Made by a program: the position numbers and the translations under genes. From NCBI RefSeq assembly GCF_027019125.1, contig NZ_JALUXE010000030.1, positions 434,001-498,000 of the forward strand: 64,000 bases of DNA. Direction: 5' to 3'. This DNA comes from Roseovarius sp. GTDB lineage: Bacteria > Pseudomonadota > Alphaproteobacteria > Rhodobacterales > Rhodobacteraceae. The notes below the pieces were generated by a model, which did no database searches, was not told where the DNA came from, and saw only the letters and a list, made by a program, of their open reading frames with translations. This document shows positions 52,381-61,761 of the stretch, piece after piece; the first letter of the stretch is position 1, and every line of letters begins with the position of its first letter.

Positions 52381-53724
52381 ATGAACAGACATTACCGCGA
52401 CACCCGCAAGATCGATCCAAGCCGGGGCAGCATGCTGGGCGATGGCACGCCCAATGATGCCGACCGGGTGGAGATCGGACCGACGCAACTGGCATATGCC
52501 GAATGGGCGGCGGCGGGGCTTGAGCTGCCGGACCTGCCCGCGATGCGGCAATTCCGCTGGGAGAGGCTGACGGCGGCGATTGGGGCGCGGGATTACGCGG
52601 GGCTGTTGCTGTTTGATCCGCTCAATATCCGCTATGCGACCGACAGCACGAATATGCAGCTCTGGAACACGCATAACCCGTTCCGTGCCGTGCTGCTGTG
52701 CGCCGATGGCTATATGGTGATCTGGGACTACAAGAATTCGCCGTTTCTGTCGCGGTTCAATCCGCTGGTGCGCGAGGCGCGCTCGGGGGCGGACCTGTTC
52801 TATTTCGACCGGGGCGACAAGGTGGATGTGGCCGCCGATGTCTTTGCCCGCGATGTGGCCGCGCTCTTGGCGGAGCATTGCCCCGGCAACCGGCGGCTGG
52901 CGGTGGACAAGGTCATGCTGCACGGGCTGCGCGCGCTGGAGGCGCAGGGGCTGACGATCATGGAGGGGGAGGAGCTCACGGAGAAGACCCGCGCCATCAA
53001 GGGACCGGACGAGATCAAGGCCATGCGTTGCGCGAGTCACGCCTGCGAGGCGGCGGTGGCGGAGATGGAGCGGTTTGCGCGGCAGGCGGTGCCGGGCGGC
53101 GGGGTCAGCGAGGATGATATCTGGGCGGTGCTGCATGCCGAGAATATCCGGCGCGGCGGTGAATGGATCGAGACGCGCCTGTTGGCGAGCGGCCCGCGCA
53201 CGAATCCGTGGTTTCAGGAATGTGGGCCAAGGATCGTGCAGAATAACGAGATCGTGGCCTTTGATACCGATCTGATCGGGAGCTACGGTATTTGCGTCGA
53301 TATCAGCCGGACCTGGTGGATTGGCGGCGCAGCCCCGCGCCCGGATATGGTGGCGGCGATGCGCCACGCGCGCGAGCATATCGACGCCAATATGGCGATG
53401 CTGCGCCCCGGTGTCACGATCCCGGAGTTGATCGCGGGTTGTCATCGGCTGGAGGAAAAGTATCAGGCGCAAAAATACGGCTGCATGATGCATGGCGTGG
53501 GGCTGTGTGATGAGTGGCCGCTCGTTGCCTATCCCGATACAGCGGTGGCGGGCGCGTTCGATTATGCGCTGGAGCCGGGAATGGTGCTCTGTGTCGAGGC
53601 TCTGGTGAGCGAGGCGGGCAGCGATTTCTCGATCAAGCTGGAGGATCAGGTTCTCATCACCGAAGATGGCTATGAGAACCTGACGCGCTATCCGTTCGAT
53701 GCGGCGTTGATGGGGGCCGCTTAG
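52381..53724 (+). CDS. dddP: M24-family protein, probable DMSP lyase DddP
   Basis: Recognised from recalled roseobacter DddP: HYRDTRKIDPSRG, LNIRYATDSTNMQLWNTHNPFRAVLLCADGYMV, DTDLIGSYGICVDISRTWWIG, KYGCMMHGVGLCDEWPLVAYPD. Confidence 0.88.
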   Translation: MNRHYRDTRKIDPSRGSMLGDGTPNDADRVEIGPTQLAYAEWAAAGLELPDLPAMRQFRWERLTAAIGARDYAGLLLFDPLNIRYATDSTNMQLWNTHNPFRAVLLCADGYMVIWDYKNSPFLSRFNPLVREARSGADLFYFDRGDKVDVAADVFARDVAALLAEHCPGNRRLAVDKVMLHGLRALEAQGLTIMEGEELTEKTRAIKGPDEIKAMRCASHACEAAVAEMERFARQAVPGGGVSEDDIWAVLHAENIRRGGEWIETRLLASGPRTNPWFQECGPRIVQNNEIVAFDTDLIGSYGICVDISRTWWIGGAAPRPDMVAAMRHAREHIDANMAMLRPGVTIPELIAGCHRLEEKYQAQKYGCMMHGVGLCDEWPLVAYPDTAVAGAFDYALEPGMVLCVEALVSEAGSDFSIKLEDQVLITEDGYENLTRYPFDAALMGAA

Positions 53725-53752
53725 GGCGCGTGGCGCTCGATCGAAGCACAGC

Positions 53753-53800
53753 CGTCCCGGGCCAAGCCCGGGGCGACGTGGTCCTGATCGGATACCACGT
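53753..53800. terminator. Tandem hairpins between convergent dddP and small ORF (possible bidirectional terminator)
   Basis: CCCGGGC-caa-GCCCGGG and ACGTGGT-N11-ACCACGT; no clear U-tract. Confidence 0.35.
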
Positions 53801-53803
53801 GCT

Positions 53804-54022
53804 CTAACGAGGCTGACCCGCGCCTGTCCAGTGCGAGCGCATGACATTGCCGTGCCAGTCCTCGAGGATCGGGGGCTGGGCGGCCGTTTTTTCGGCGGGT
53901 TGGGCGGGGGCCAGAGCCGCGACGGCCAAGGCCGCGACCAGGATGGCGGCGATGGGGGCAAGCGCGGGGGCCTGCGGCGCACGGGCCGGAGCGCTGGCGT
54001 TGTGGCAGAGGTCTTGGGGCAT
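53804..54022 (-). CDS. 72-aa hypothetical protein with one hydrophobic segment
   Basis: AIAAILVAALAVAALAPA-type TM; gaaagga RBS-like motif upstream of ATG. Confidence 0.55.
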   Translation of the reverse strand: MPQDLCHNASAPARAPQAPALAPIAAILVAALAVAALAPAQPAEKTAAQPPILEDWHGNVMRSHWTGAGQPR

Positions 54023-54341
54023 GGTCCGATCCTTTCGTTTCCGGAATGACCCAGAGATAGGTGCCGCATATGAATTCGGAAAACAAATTTATGAAGGGGT
54101 TTTGATCACGTATCGTGATGGATTCCGGACGTGCCTTGCGGTCTGGCCGGAGGCGCGTCGAGCACCGGGTCGTGCAGGCCGGTGCGGGTCGGTCAAGGAC
54201 GGGTTGGGGGCGGGTGGCGGAATGGGCCGGGTTCGAGGCAAATGCCACAGAGCCTCACCTTCGCGTGACATCGGGCGGGGCGGGGTGGCGATCCGTGCTG
54301 CGACTGCATAGTCTGTGGCCATGCAATACTGAGGATCCGAC

Positions 54342-55562
54342 ATGCCCACTGAACGCCTGACATTTTCCGGCCATGGCGGCCATGATCTCGTGGCGCGACT
54401 GGACCTGCCTGAGGGGCCGCATCTGGCGACGGCGCTTTTTGCGCATTGTTTCACCTGTTCCAAGGATATTCCGGCCGCGCGGCGGATCGCGGCGCGTCTG
54501 GCAGGGGCGGGGATCGCGGTGTTGCGCTTTGATTTCACGGGCTTGGGGCATTCGGGGGGCGAGTTCGAGAACACGTCGTTTTCATCGAATGTCGCGGATC
54601 TGGAGCGGGCGGCGGCGGCGCTGGAGGCGCGTGGCATGGCGCCGGGGCTGCTGATCGGGCATAGCCTGGGCGGAGCGGCGGTCCTGGCGACCGCGGGGCA
54701 GATCAAATCGGTGCGGGCGGTCGTGACGATCGGTGCGCCCTTCGATCCCGGCCATGTGACGCAGAATTTCGGGGATGCCCTGGCGCGAATCGAGGCGGAG
54801 GGCGTGGCCGAGGTCCGGCTCGGGGGGCGGGATATTCGCATCGGGCGCGGCTTTGTCGAGGATGTGCGCGCCGAGGTGCTGGGCCCCAAGATCGCGGGGT
54901 TGCACCGGGCGCTCTTGGTGTTGCATGCGCCGCGCGATGCCGTGGTCGGGATCGAGAACGCGTCCGAGATTTTCCGCGCGGCGAAGCATCCCAAGAGCTT
55001 TGTCACGCTCGATGGGGCGGATCATCTGATCACCGGCCCGGAGGATGCCGAATATGCCGCGCAGGTGATTGCCGCCTGGGCGCCGCGCTATCTGGACATG
55101 CGCGTGCCTGCGCCGCCGCCCGGTGCGCCCGAAGGCGTGGTGCGGGTCAGCGAGGCGGATGCGGACGGGTTCCTGCAGGATGTGAACGCGGGGCCCGCGC
55201 ATCACGTGCTGGCGGATGAGCCGGTGGCCTATGGCGGCACCGATCGCGGCATGTCGCCTTATGGGTTTCTGGCGGCGGGGCTGGGGGCCTGCACCTCGAT
55301 GACGATCCGGATGTATGCCCGGCGCAAGGGTTGGGCGCTCGCGCATGTGAGCGTCGATGTGTGCCATGACAAGGTGCATGCGCAGGATGCCGACGCGCGG
55401 GGCGAGGCCAAGGTGGATGTCTTTACCCGGGTGATCCGGCTGGAGGGGGATCTTACCGCCATTCAGCGCGAAAAGCTGCGCGAGATTGCGGACAAATGCC
55501 CGGTCCATCGCACGCTGGAGAAGTCATCGCGCGTGGAAACGCGGGTCGTTGATATGGAGTGA
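54342..55562 (+). CDS. Bifunctional alpha/beta hydrolase / OsmC family protein
   Basis: N-terminal GHSLGGAAVLATAGQ hydrolase, C-terminal OsmC GMSPYGFLAAGLGACTSMTIRMYARRKGW. Confidence 0.93.
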   Translation: MPTERLTFSGHGGHDLVARLDLPEGPHLATALFAHCFTCSKDIPAARRIAARLAGAGIAVLRFDFTGLGHSGGEFENTSFSSNVADLERAAAALEARGMAPGLLIGHSLGGAAVLATAGQIKSVRAVVTIGAPFDPGHVTQNFGDALARIEAEGVAEVRLGGRDIRIGRGFVEDVRAEVLGPKIAGLHRALLVLHAPRDAVVGIENASEIFRAAKHPKSFVTLDGADHLITGPEDAEYAAQVIAAWAPRYLDMRVPAPPPGAPEGVVRVSEADADGFLQDVNAGPAHHVLADEPVAYGGTDRGMSPYGFLAAGLGACTSMTIRMYARRKGWALAHVSVDVCHDKVHAQDADARGEAKVDVFTRVIRLEGDLTAIQREKLREIADKCPVHRTLEKSSRVETRVVDME

Positions 55563-55639
55563 ATCCTGTTTGCCGCCCCCGCGCGCGCCCTGGCTGGAGA
55601 ACAGGGCGCACACGGGGGCAAGCGCTGAGCGGGGAGCGC

Positions 55640-56290
55640 TCAGATCCGCAGGAAGGGTTGCGCGAGGCGCGGCATGAGAGAGCGGAAGCGCAGAGGCGCG
55701 TCGGTTGCCGCCAGACAGATGCAATCGGCCCCGATCTCGGCCACGGGGGTGTGGTTCAACTCTTCGTTGGCCACCTCGATGTCGCCGGGGCCAAAGCGCG
55801 CCACCTCATCGCAAAAGGCCCCTTGCAGCACGAGGGTCAATTCCGTGCCGCGATGGCCGTGGTCGGGCACCGCGGCCCCTGCCGGGATAAAGAGCAGCCG
55901 CGCTGTCGCCGCGCGAGAGGTGGGCAGGATCGCCTGTTTCACGCCCATGCCGACGGGCCGCCAGCGCACGGACTCCAGATCGCCGCCCACGTAGTCGCGC
56001 AGCGGCGCGGGAAAGAGGCCGGCGCGGCGGACAGGTGTTTCGCGCTGTGGTTTGCCGGCGCGGATGCGCGCCATGGTGGCGGCAAGGCTGTCCTGGGCCA
56101 GTTCGACCGTGTCTGCACCGTCGATCATCGCGCCGCCCACGCTGTCAAAGGCCGCTGCCCGCGCGCGGCACTCGTCGCACATCGACAGATGGGTGGCGAC
56201 CGTGAGGTTGAATGCCTCGGGCAGGCTGCCTGCCGAATAAGCCATCAGGAGGGCGTCGGTCAGGTGGTGGGTGATCTGGTTTCTGGTCAT
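55640..56290 (-). CDS. chrR: ChrR-family anti-sigma factor
   Basis: N-terminal zinc motif HLSMCDECRA; C-terminal cupin PDHGHRGTELTLVLQGAFCDE. Confidence 0.92.
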   Translation of the reverse strand: MTRNQITHHLTDALLMAYSAGSLPEAFNLTVATHLSMCDECRARAAAFDSVGGAMIDGADTVELAQDSLAATMARIRAGKPQRETPVRRAGLFPAPLRDYVGGDLESVRWRPVGMGVKQAILPTSRAATARLLFIPAGAAVPDHGHRGTELTLVLQGAFCDEVARFGPGDIEVANEELNHTPVAEIGADCICLAATDAPLRFRSLMPRLAQPFLRI

Positions 56291-56300
56291 GGTTCGCACT

Positions 56301-56852
56301 TTACTTCATTGCGTGGCGCAGTCGGTCGAGCGCCAGTCTGATACGGGATTTGATCGTGCCGAGCGGCAGGCCCGTGTCGGCGGCAATCTCGGAATGGCTG
56401 AGATCGCCAAAATAGGCCTTTTCGATCAGTTCCCTCTGTTTCGCGGGCAGGGCGGCGATGGCGCGCCCCAGTTGGTCGCTTTCCTGTTGCAGGGCGAGCA
56501 CGTCGGCCTGGTCGGGTTCCGGGTCCTGGCCCCAGGGTAATTCCTCGGGTTCGGGACGTTTCTGTTTGCGCAGCGCGTCGATCTTGCGATTGCGTGCGAT
56601 GGTGAAAATCCAGGTGGCGGCAGAGGCGCGGGTGGGATCGAAGAGATGCGACTTTTGCCAGAGGGTCGCCATCACCTCCTGAGTGCATTCCTCGGCCAGT
56701 GTCGCATCCGCACCCGAGCGCATCAGAAATGCCTTAACCCGCGGGGCGAAATGGGCGAAGAGCCGGGCAAAGGCAGCCTCATCCCCGTGATCGCGGATCG
56801 CCGTGATGCAGGCCACCCAATCGGTATTCTCAGTCTCTCGTCGTGTCGTCAC
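56301..56852 (-). CDS. rpoE: ECF sigma factor RpoE (probable GTG start 56852; longer frame to 56957 and beyond)
   Basis: LAEECTQEVMATLWQKSHLFDP...SAATWIFTIARNRKIDALRKQKR...ALPAKQRELIEKAYFGDLSHSEIA; next to chrR. Confidence 0.92.
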   Translation of the reverse strand: MTTRRETENTDWVACITAIRDHGDEAAFARLFAHFAPRVKAFLMRSGADATLAEECTQEVMATLWQKSHLFDPTRASAATWIFTIARNRKIDALRKQKRPEPEELPWGQDPEPDQADVLALQQESDQLGRAIAALPAKQRELIEKAYFGDLSHSEIAADTGLPLGTIKSRIRLALDRLRHAMK

Positions 56853-56961
56853 CTGTGCCGGTCCCGCCCTTTTGCCCGTTGTCCCGCGCCTCATAGCACG
56901 GGCCACAGGCACCGGCGAGGGGGGTGGGTCAACAAGAAGGGTGGCATCGTTTAACATGGAC

Positions 56962-56991
56962 GAGTTACGCGACGCGGTGCATGGTGGATCA
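56962..56991 (-). promoter_or_regulatory. RpoE-type promoter for rpoE-chrR (TGATCC-N18-TAACTC)
   Basis: Exact TGATCC -35 on minus strand upstream of rpoE. Confidence 0.55.
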
Positions 56992-57032
56992 CCGGCGGAT
57001 GAAAAAAACCTGAGGAGCCTACGAAAACAATC

Positions 57033-57062
57033 TAATCCGTTTGCGGTTTCGGCCCGTAATGA
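57033..57062 (+). promoter_or_regulatory. RpoE-type promoter for divergent operon (TAATCC-N18-TAATGA)
   Basis: One mismatch to TGATCC, same 18-nt spacer, 46 nt upstream of the ATG. Confidence 0.45.
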
Positions 57063-57108
57063 TTGGTATGAACGCAGACAAACTGCACATAGACAGGTGA
57101 AACGCCCC

Positions 57109-58407
57109 ATGCCCTTTGAGACGAGCGCCGCCGCGCGCAAGAAAATCGCCGTGATCGGCGCCGGTATTACGGGAATGGGGGCGGCGGAGCGATTGGCGGA
57201 CAAGCACCATGTCGTGCTGTTCGAAGCCGAGGCGCGGCTGGGGGGCCATGCGCGTACGATCATGGCGGGCAAGCGCGGGGATCAACCGGTCGATACCGGC
57301 TTTATCGTGTTCAACTATGCCACCTATCCGCATCTGAGCGCGCTGTTCGAGCGGCTGGATGTGGCCGTGACCCCGAGCACCATGAGTTTCGGGGCCTCTT
57401 TCCGGGGCGGTGCGCTGGAATACGGGCTTCAGGGTGCGGGCGCGTATTTTGCGCAGCGGCGCAATCTGGCCAACCCGGCGCATTGGGCGATGCTGCGCGA
57501 TATATTCCGGTTCAACGCCGGGGCGCTGGAGGCCAGCCGCGAGCCGGGTTTGACCATGGGCGGGCTGATTGCCAAGATGAAGCTGGGCCGCGCGTTCCGC
57601 GACTATTATCTCACGCCCTTTTCCGGCGCGATCTGGTCGATGCCGGTGGAGCAGGTGTTGGATTTTCCGGCGCAGGCGCTGGTGACATTCTTCAAGCAGC
57701 ATGGCCTGCTTGGCTATAGCGAACAGCATCAGTGGTATACGGTGGTCGGCGGGTCGGTGGCCTATGTCAGCCGGTTGCGCCAATCCTTGTATTCAAAGGG
57801 CGTCGAGATCCGGCTGGGCGCGCCGGTGGCGGGTATCCGGCGTCTGGCCGAGGGGGTCGAGGTGCGGGCCGAGGCGGGCGACTGGGAGCCGTTCGACGAG
57901 GTGGTGATCGCCGCCCATAGCGATGACGCGCTGCGGCTGCTGGCGGATGCCGATGAGACCGAGCGCCGCGACGTGGGCGCGATTGCCTATCAGCCCAATG
58001 ACATCATCCTGCATGCCGACACGAGCGTGATGCCGCGTCGCCGGGCGGTCTGGTCGTCGTGGAATTACACCGAGGCCCAGGTCAAACGGGCGGGGCAGAT
58101 TGATCTGACCTATTGGATGAACAGCCTGCAACCCATTCCGCAGGACGATCCGCATTTCGTCACCCTCAACACCACGCGGCCCATTCGCGAGGCGTTGATC
58201 TATGATCAGGTGACGCTGCGCCATCCGGTCTACGATCTGGAGGCGGTGGCGGCACAAAGCCGCGTGCGGGCCGGAAACGGGCGGCGGAACACGTGGTTTT
58301 GCGGCGCCTGGATGCGGCACGGGTTTCACGAGGACGGGCTGTCGAGCGGGCTGGAAGTGGCAGAGGCGCTCTGCGCCAAGGCCGCGCAGACCGTGGCGGT
58401 GGCGTGA
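57109..58407 (+). CDS. FAD/NAD(P)-binding amine-oxidase-like protein of RpoE operon
   Basis: KKIAVIGAGITGMGAAERLADKHHVVLFEAEARLGGHARTI; first gene opposite rpoE-chrR. Confidence 0.9.
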   Translation: MPFETSAAARKKIAVIGAGITGMGAAERLADKHHVVLFEAEARLGGHARTIMAGKRGDQPVDTGFIVFNYATYPHLSALFERLDVAVTPSTMSFGASFRGGALEYGLQGAGAYFAQRRNLANPAHWAMLRDIFRFNAGALEASREPGLTMGGLIAKMKLGRAFRDYYLTPFSGAIWSMPVEQVLDFPAQALVTFFKQHGLLGYSEQHQWYTVVGGSVAYVSRLRQSLYSKGVEIRLGAPVAGIRRLAEGVEVRAEAGDWEPFDEVVIAAHSDDALRLLADADETERRDVGAIAYQPNDIILHADTSVMPRRRAVWSSWNYTEAQVKRAGQIDLTYWMNSLQPIPQDDPHFVTLNTTRPIREALIYDQVTLRHPVYDLEAVAAQSRVRAGNGRRNTWFCGAWMRHGFHEDGLSSGLEVAEALCAKAAQTVAVA

Positions 58408-59159
58408 GCCGGGTCGATCATATCGCAGGCCATACCTGGCATGGGCGCAAGGGCGGGATCGAGAATGCCTTTCGCTACGGCATTGATTACGTGCTGCTGG
58501 ATGCTGAGGCGGAGGTTGCCGCGCCACGCCTCTTTGGGCGCAACCGGCGGGGGCTGGTCTCGGTCTGGGACCGCGATCACGGTGGCGCGCCGGGGCAGGG
58601 GCACGGGGCCGCCTGGGTGCGTGCGGTGCTGGCGGAACGGCAGATCCCCGCGCCCGCGCGCATCGAGCTGTTGGCACAGCCGCGCATGTTGGGCCATGTG
58701 TTCAACCCGGTCAGTTTCTGGATATGCCGCGATGCCGCCGGTCAGGTTCCGGTGATCATCGCCGAGGTCACGAATACCTATGGGGATCGTCATTCCTATC
58801 TCTGCCACCGCGACGACATGGGGCCGATCACGGCTGAGGACAGACTCCACGCGCGCAAGATGTTCCATGTCTCGCCCTTTCTGAAGATCGAGGGCGGGTA
58901 TGAATTCCGCTTTGATCTGCGCGCGGACCGGATTGGCATCTGGATTGATTTCAGCGGCGGGTATGGCGGGGTGATCGCCACGCTGGTGGGCACGCGCAAG
59001 CCCTTGACCACGGGCGGGCTGATCCGGGCCATGCTGCGGCGGCCCTTTGGGTCGCGGCGGGTGCTGGGCCTGATCCATTGGCAGGCGCTGAAGCTGTGGT
59101 GGAAGGGGGCGCGGTTTCACAGCCGCCCGGCACCGCCTGCCGACGAGGTCAGCCGGTGA
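58404..59159 (+). CDS. DUF1365 family protein
   Basis: Contains LLAQPRMLGHVFNPVSFWIC and AEVTNTYGDRHSYL. Confidence 0.9.
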   Translation: MSRVDHIAGHTWHGRKGGIENAFRYGIDYVLLDAEAEVAAPRLFGRNRRGLVSVWDRDHGGAPGQGHGAAWVRAVLAERQIPAPARIELLAQPRMLGHVFNPVSFWICRDAAGQVPVIIAEVTNTYGDRHSYLCHRDDMGPITAEDRLHARKMFHVSPFLKIEGGYEFRFDLRADRIGIWIDFSGGYGGVIATLVGTRKPLTTGGLIRAMLRRPFGSRRVLGLIHWQALKLWWKGARFHSRPAPPADEVSR

Positions 59160-60397
59160 GTGCGGTTCTGACCGGGACAGTGGCGCAGAGCGCGCCGCGC
59201 CTTCCGGGCTATGCGCTCTTTGGGGCCATGCTCGCGGCGGCGGGGCTGCCGCTCTATATCCATGCGCCGAAATTCTATGTGGATGAATATGGCGTGTCCT
59301 TGGGTGCGCTGGGCGCGGTGCTCTTTGCATTGCGGCTGGTGGATGTGGTGCAGGACCCGGCGCTGGGGCGTTTGGCAGAGCGGCTGCGGACCCATCGCGC
59401 GGTGAGCATCTGGGTCGCGGTGGCGGTGATGGCGGCGGCGATGCTGGGCCTGTTTGCGGTTGTGCCGCCGATTGCGCCGCTCTGGTGGTTCGCGGCGATG
59501 CTGGTGCTGGTGTTTTCGGCCTTCAGCTATCTCACCATCTGCTTTTACGCGCAGGGCGTGGCCACGGCGGCGGCGCTGCCGGGGCAGGGGCATTTGCGGC
59601 TGGCGCGGTGGCGGGAAACCGGCGCGCTGTTGGGGATATGCGCGGCGGCGGTGGCCCCGGTGGTCCTGGGCGGCTTTGGCGGCTTTGCCGTCAGCTTTGC
59701 GATTTTGTCGGGGCTGGCGGTGCTGGCCATGCTTGGGCAATGGCAGGATTGCGGCGGGGTGCCCGGCACAGGCTTTGGCCCGGTGTTGCGCGATGGGGTC
59801 GCCCGACGGCTCTTGCTGGTGGCGATGGTCAATGCGGCCCCTGTCGCGGTGAGTTCGACGCTCTTTCTATTTTTCGTCGAAAGCCGGTTGCAGGCCCCCG
59901 GATGGGAAGGCCCGTTTCTCTTGCTGTTTTTCCTGTCCGCGGCTGCGGCAGCCCCGGCCTGGGGGGGATTGGCGGAGCGGTTTGGCGCGAAGCGGATGCT
60001 CTTGGCGGGCATGGTTCTGTCGATTGCGGCTTTTGCCGGGGCGGTCACGCTGGGGGCGGGCGATCTCTGGGCCTTTGCGGTGATCTGCCTCGCCTCTGGG
60101 GCGGCGATGGGCGCGGATATGACACTCTTGCCCGCCCTCTTTGCGCGCCGGATGGCGCAGGTATCGCCGGGGGCGGCAGAGGCCTTTGGCCTCTGGTCCT
60201 TTGTGTCGAAATTCACGCTGGCGCTGGCGGCGGTGGCGCTCTTGCCGCTGCTGGAGGCGGGCGGATTCGTGGCGGGGCAAAGCAATGCGGCGGGTGCGCT
60301 GACCTTGCTCAGCCTGCTTTATGGCGGCTTGCCCTGCGTGCTGAAGGTTCTGGCCATACTTCTCTTGGCCAGAACACCGATTGAGGAAAGGAGCTGA
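59156..60397 (+). CDS. MFS transporter
   Basis: About 12 hydrophobic segments; GRLAERLRTHRAVSIWVAVAV; overlaps DUF1365 stop. Confidence 0.85.
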   Translation: MSAVLTGTVAQSAPRLPGYALFGAMLAAAGLPLYIHAPKFYVDEYGVSLGALGAVLFALRLVDVVQDPALGRLAERLRTHRAVSIWVAVAVMAAAMLGLFAVVPPIAPLWWFAAMLVLVFSAFSYLTICFYAQGVATAAALPGQGHLRLARWRETGALLGICAAAVAPVVLGGFGGFAVSFAILSGLAVLAMLGQWQDCGGVPGTGFGPVLRDGVARRLLLVAMVNAAPVAVSSTLFLFFVESRLQAPGWEGPFLLLFFLSAAAAAPAWGGLAERFGAKRMLLAGMVLSIAAFAGAVTLGAGDLWAFAVICLASGAAMGADMTLLPALFARRMAQVSPGAAEAFGLWSFVSKFTLALAAVALLPLLEAGGFVAGQSNAAGALTLLSLLYGGLPCVLKVLAILLLARTPIEERS

Positions 60398-60401
60398 TCT
60401 G

Positions 60402-60962
60402 ATGGAGGCTTTGGGGTGGGCCTTGCTGGGGGCCGTTGCGATGTTGGCGCTGGGGATGCTGAAGGAGCGATATGCCGGGTTTCGCGCACAGGCCCCCGAG
60501 GATTATGCGAAACAGGTGCCGCAATTCGATCTGCGCGAGCATCTGAGTGGCGCGATCAAATGCGAAGGGGTGATTTACGGCCCTCTGGGGCGGGTCGCGT
60601 CGCGATTCACCGGCGATTTCGAGGCCAGTTGGCAGGGCAATCGTGGCGTGATGCGCGAGCATTTCGAATATGACAGCGGCAATGCGCAGGATCGCGAGTG
60701 GCAGCTTGAACTGGGCAATGATGGCAGCATCCGGGCCGAGGCCGAGGATCTGGTGGGCACAGGCACGGGACGGCAGATGGGGGCCGCCGCGCGGCTTTGT
60801 TATCGAATCCGGCTGCCGAAAGAGGCGGGGGGCCATGTTCTGAGTGTCACCGACTGGATGTATCTGGCCCCCAACGGGGTGGTGGTCAATCGCAGCCAGT
60901 TCCGCAAGTTCGGGATCAAGGTGGCGGAGCTGGTCGCGGTAATGCGGCGGGTCGAGGCATGA
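60402..60962 (+). CDS. DUF3833 family protein
   Basis: FDLREHLSGAIKCEGVIYGPLGRVASRFTGDFEASWQGNRGVMREHFEYDSGNAQDREW. Confidence 0.88.
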   Translation: MEALGWALLGAVAMLALGMLKERYAGFRAQAPEDYAKQVPQFDLREHLSGAIKCEGVIYGPLGRVASRFTGDFEASWQGNRGVMREHFEYDSGNAQDREWQLELGNDGSIRAEAEDLVGTGTGRQMGAAARLCYRIRLPKEAGGHVLSVTDWMYLAPNGVVVNRSQFRKFGIKVAELVAVMRRVEA

Positions 60963-61693
60963 TGGACTGGAGCGGCAAACGCTATTGGCTGGTGGGGGCA
61001 AGCGAGGGTCTGGGCGCGGCACTGGCGCACAAGATCAGCGCCGCCGGGGCCGAGGTGATCGTGTCGGCGCGCAGTGCCGAGCGGCTGGACGAGGTCGTGG
61101 CCGGGTTGCCGGGGCGGGCGCGGGCCGTGCCCATGGATGTGCAGGACGCCGAGAGCGTGGCCGGGGCCGCGCGCGCGGTGGGGCAAATCGACGGGCTGGT
61201 GTGGCTGGCCGGGGTTTACTGGCCGATGCCCGCGACCGCGTGGGCCCCCGAAGAGGCGGTGGCCATGGCGGATGTGAATTTCACCGGTGCCATCCGGGTG
61301 ATTGGCGCCGTGCTGCCCGATATGGTGGCGCGGGACGCGGGCCATGTGGTGCTCACCGGGTCGCTCTCGGGGTTTCGCGGGCTGCCGGGGGCGATCGGCT
61401 ATGCCGCGTCCAAGGCCGGGGTCATGTCGTTGGCGGAATCGCTGCGCGCGGACCTGTGGCGCACCGGCGTGCGGGTGCAACTGGCCAACCCGGGTTTCAT
61501 CAAGACACGGCTGACGGACAAGAACCAGTTTCGCATGCCCTTTCTCATGACCCCCGAGGCCGCGGCCCAAGAGATGTTCGAATTGATGTGCGACGAGGCG
61601 GCGTTTCAGCGGCATTTCCCGCGCCTTTTCAGCTATGTCTTTCGTTTGTCACGGTTTTTGCCGGATTGGGCCTATTACCGTCTGTTTGCGTGA
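60959..61693 (+). CDS. SDR family NAD(P)-dependent oxidoreductase
   Basis: YWLVGASEGLGAALAHKI; catalytic SLSGFRGLPGAIGYAASKAG. Confidence 0.92.
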   Translation: MMDWSGKRYWLVGASEGLGAALAHKISAAGAEVIVSARSAERLDEVVAGLPGRARAVPMDVQDAESVAGAARAVGQIDGLVWLAGVYWPMPATAWAPEEAVAMADVNFTGAIRVIGAVLPDMVARDAGHVVLTGSLSGFRGLPGAIGYAASKAGVMSLAESLRADLWRTGVRVQLANPGFIKTRLTDKNQFRMPFLMTPEAAAQEMFELMCDEAAFQRHFPRLFSYVFRLSRFLPDWAYYRLFA

Positions 61694-61761
61694 GATCAAG
61701 GACGGGTGGCTGTGCGCCCGGCAATCCTGTGCTAGGATAAGCGCGACAGGAGGACGGGGCC

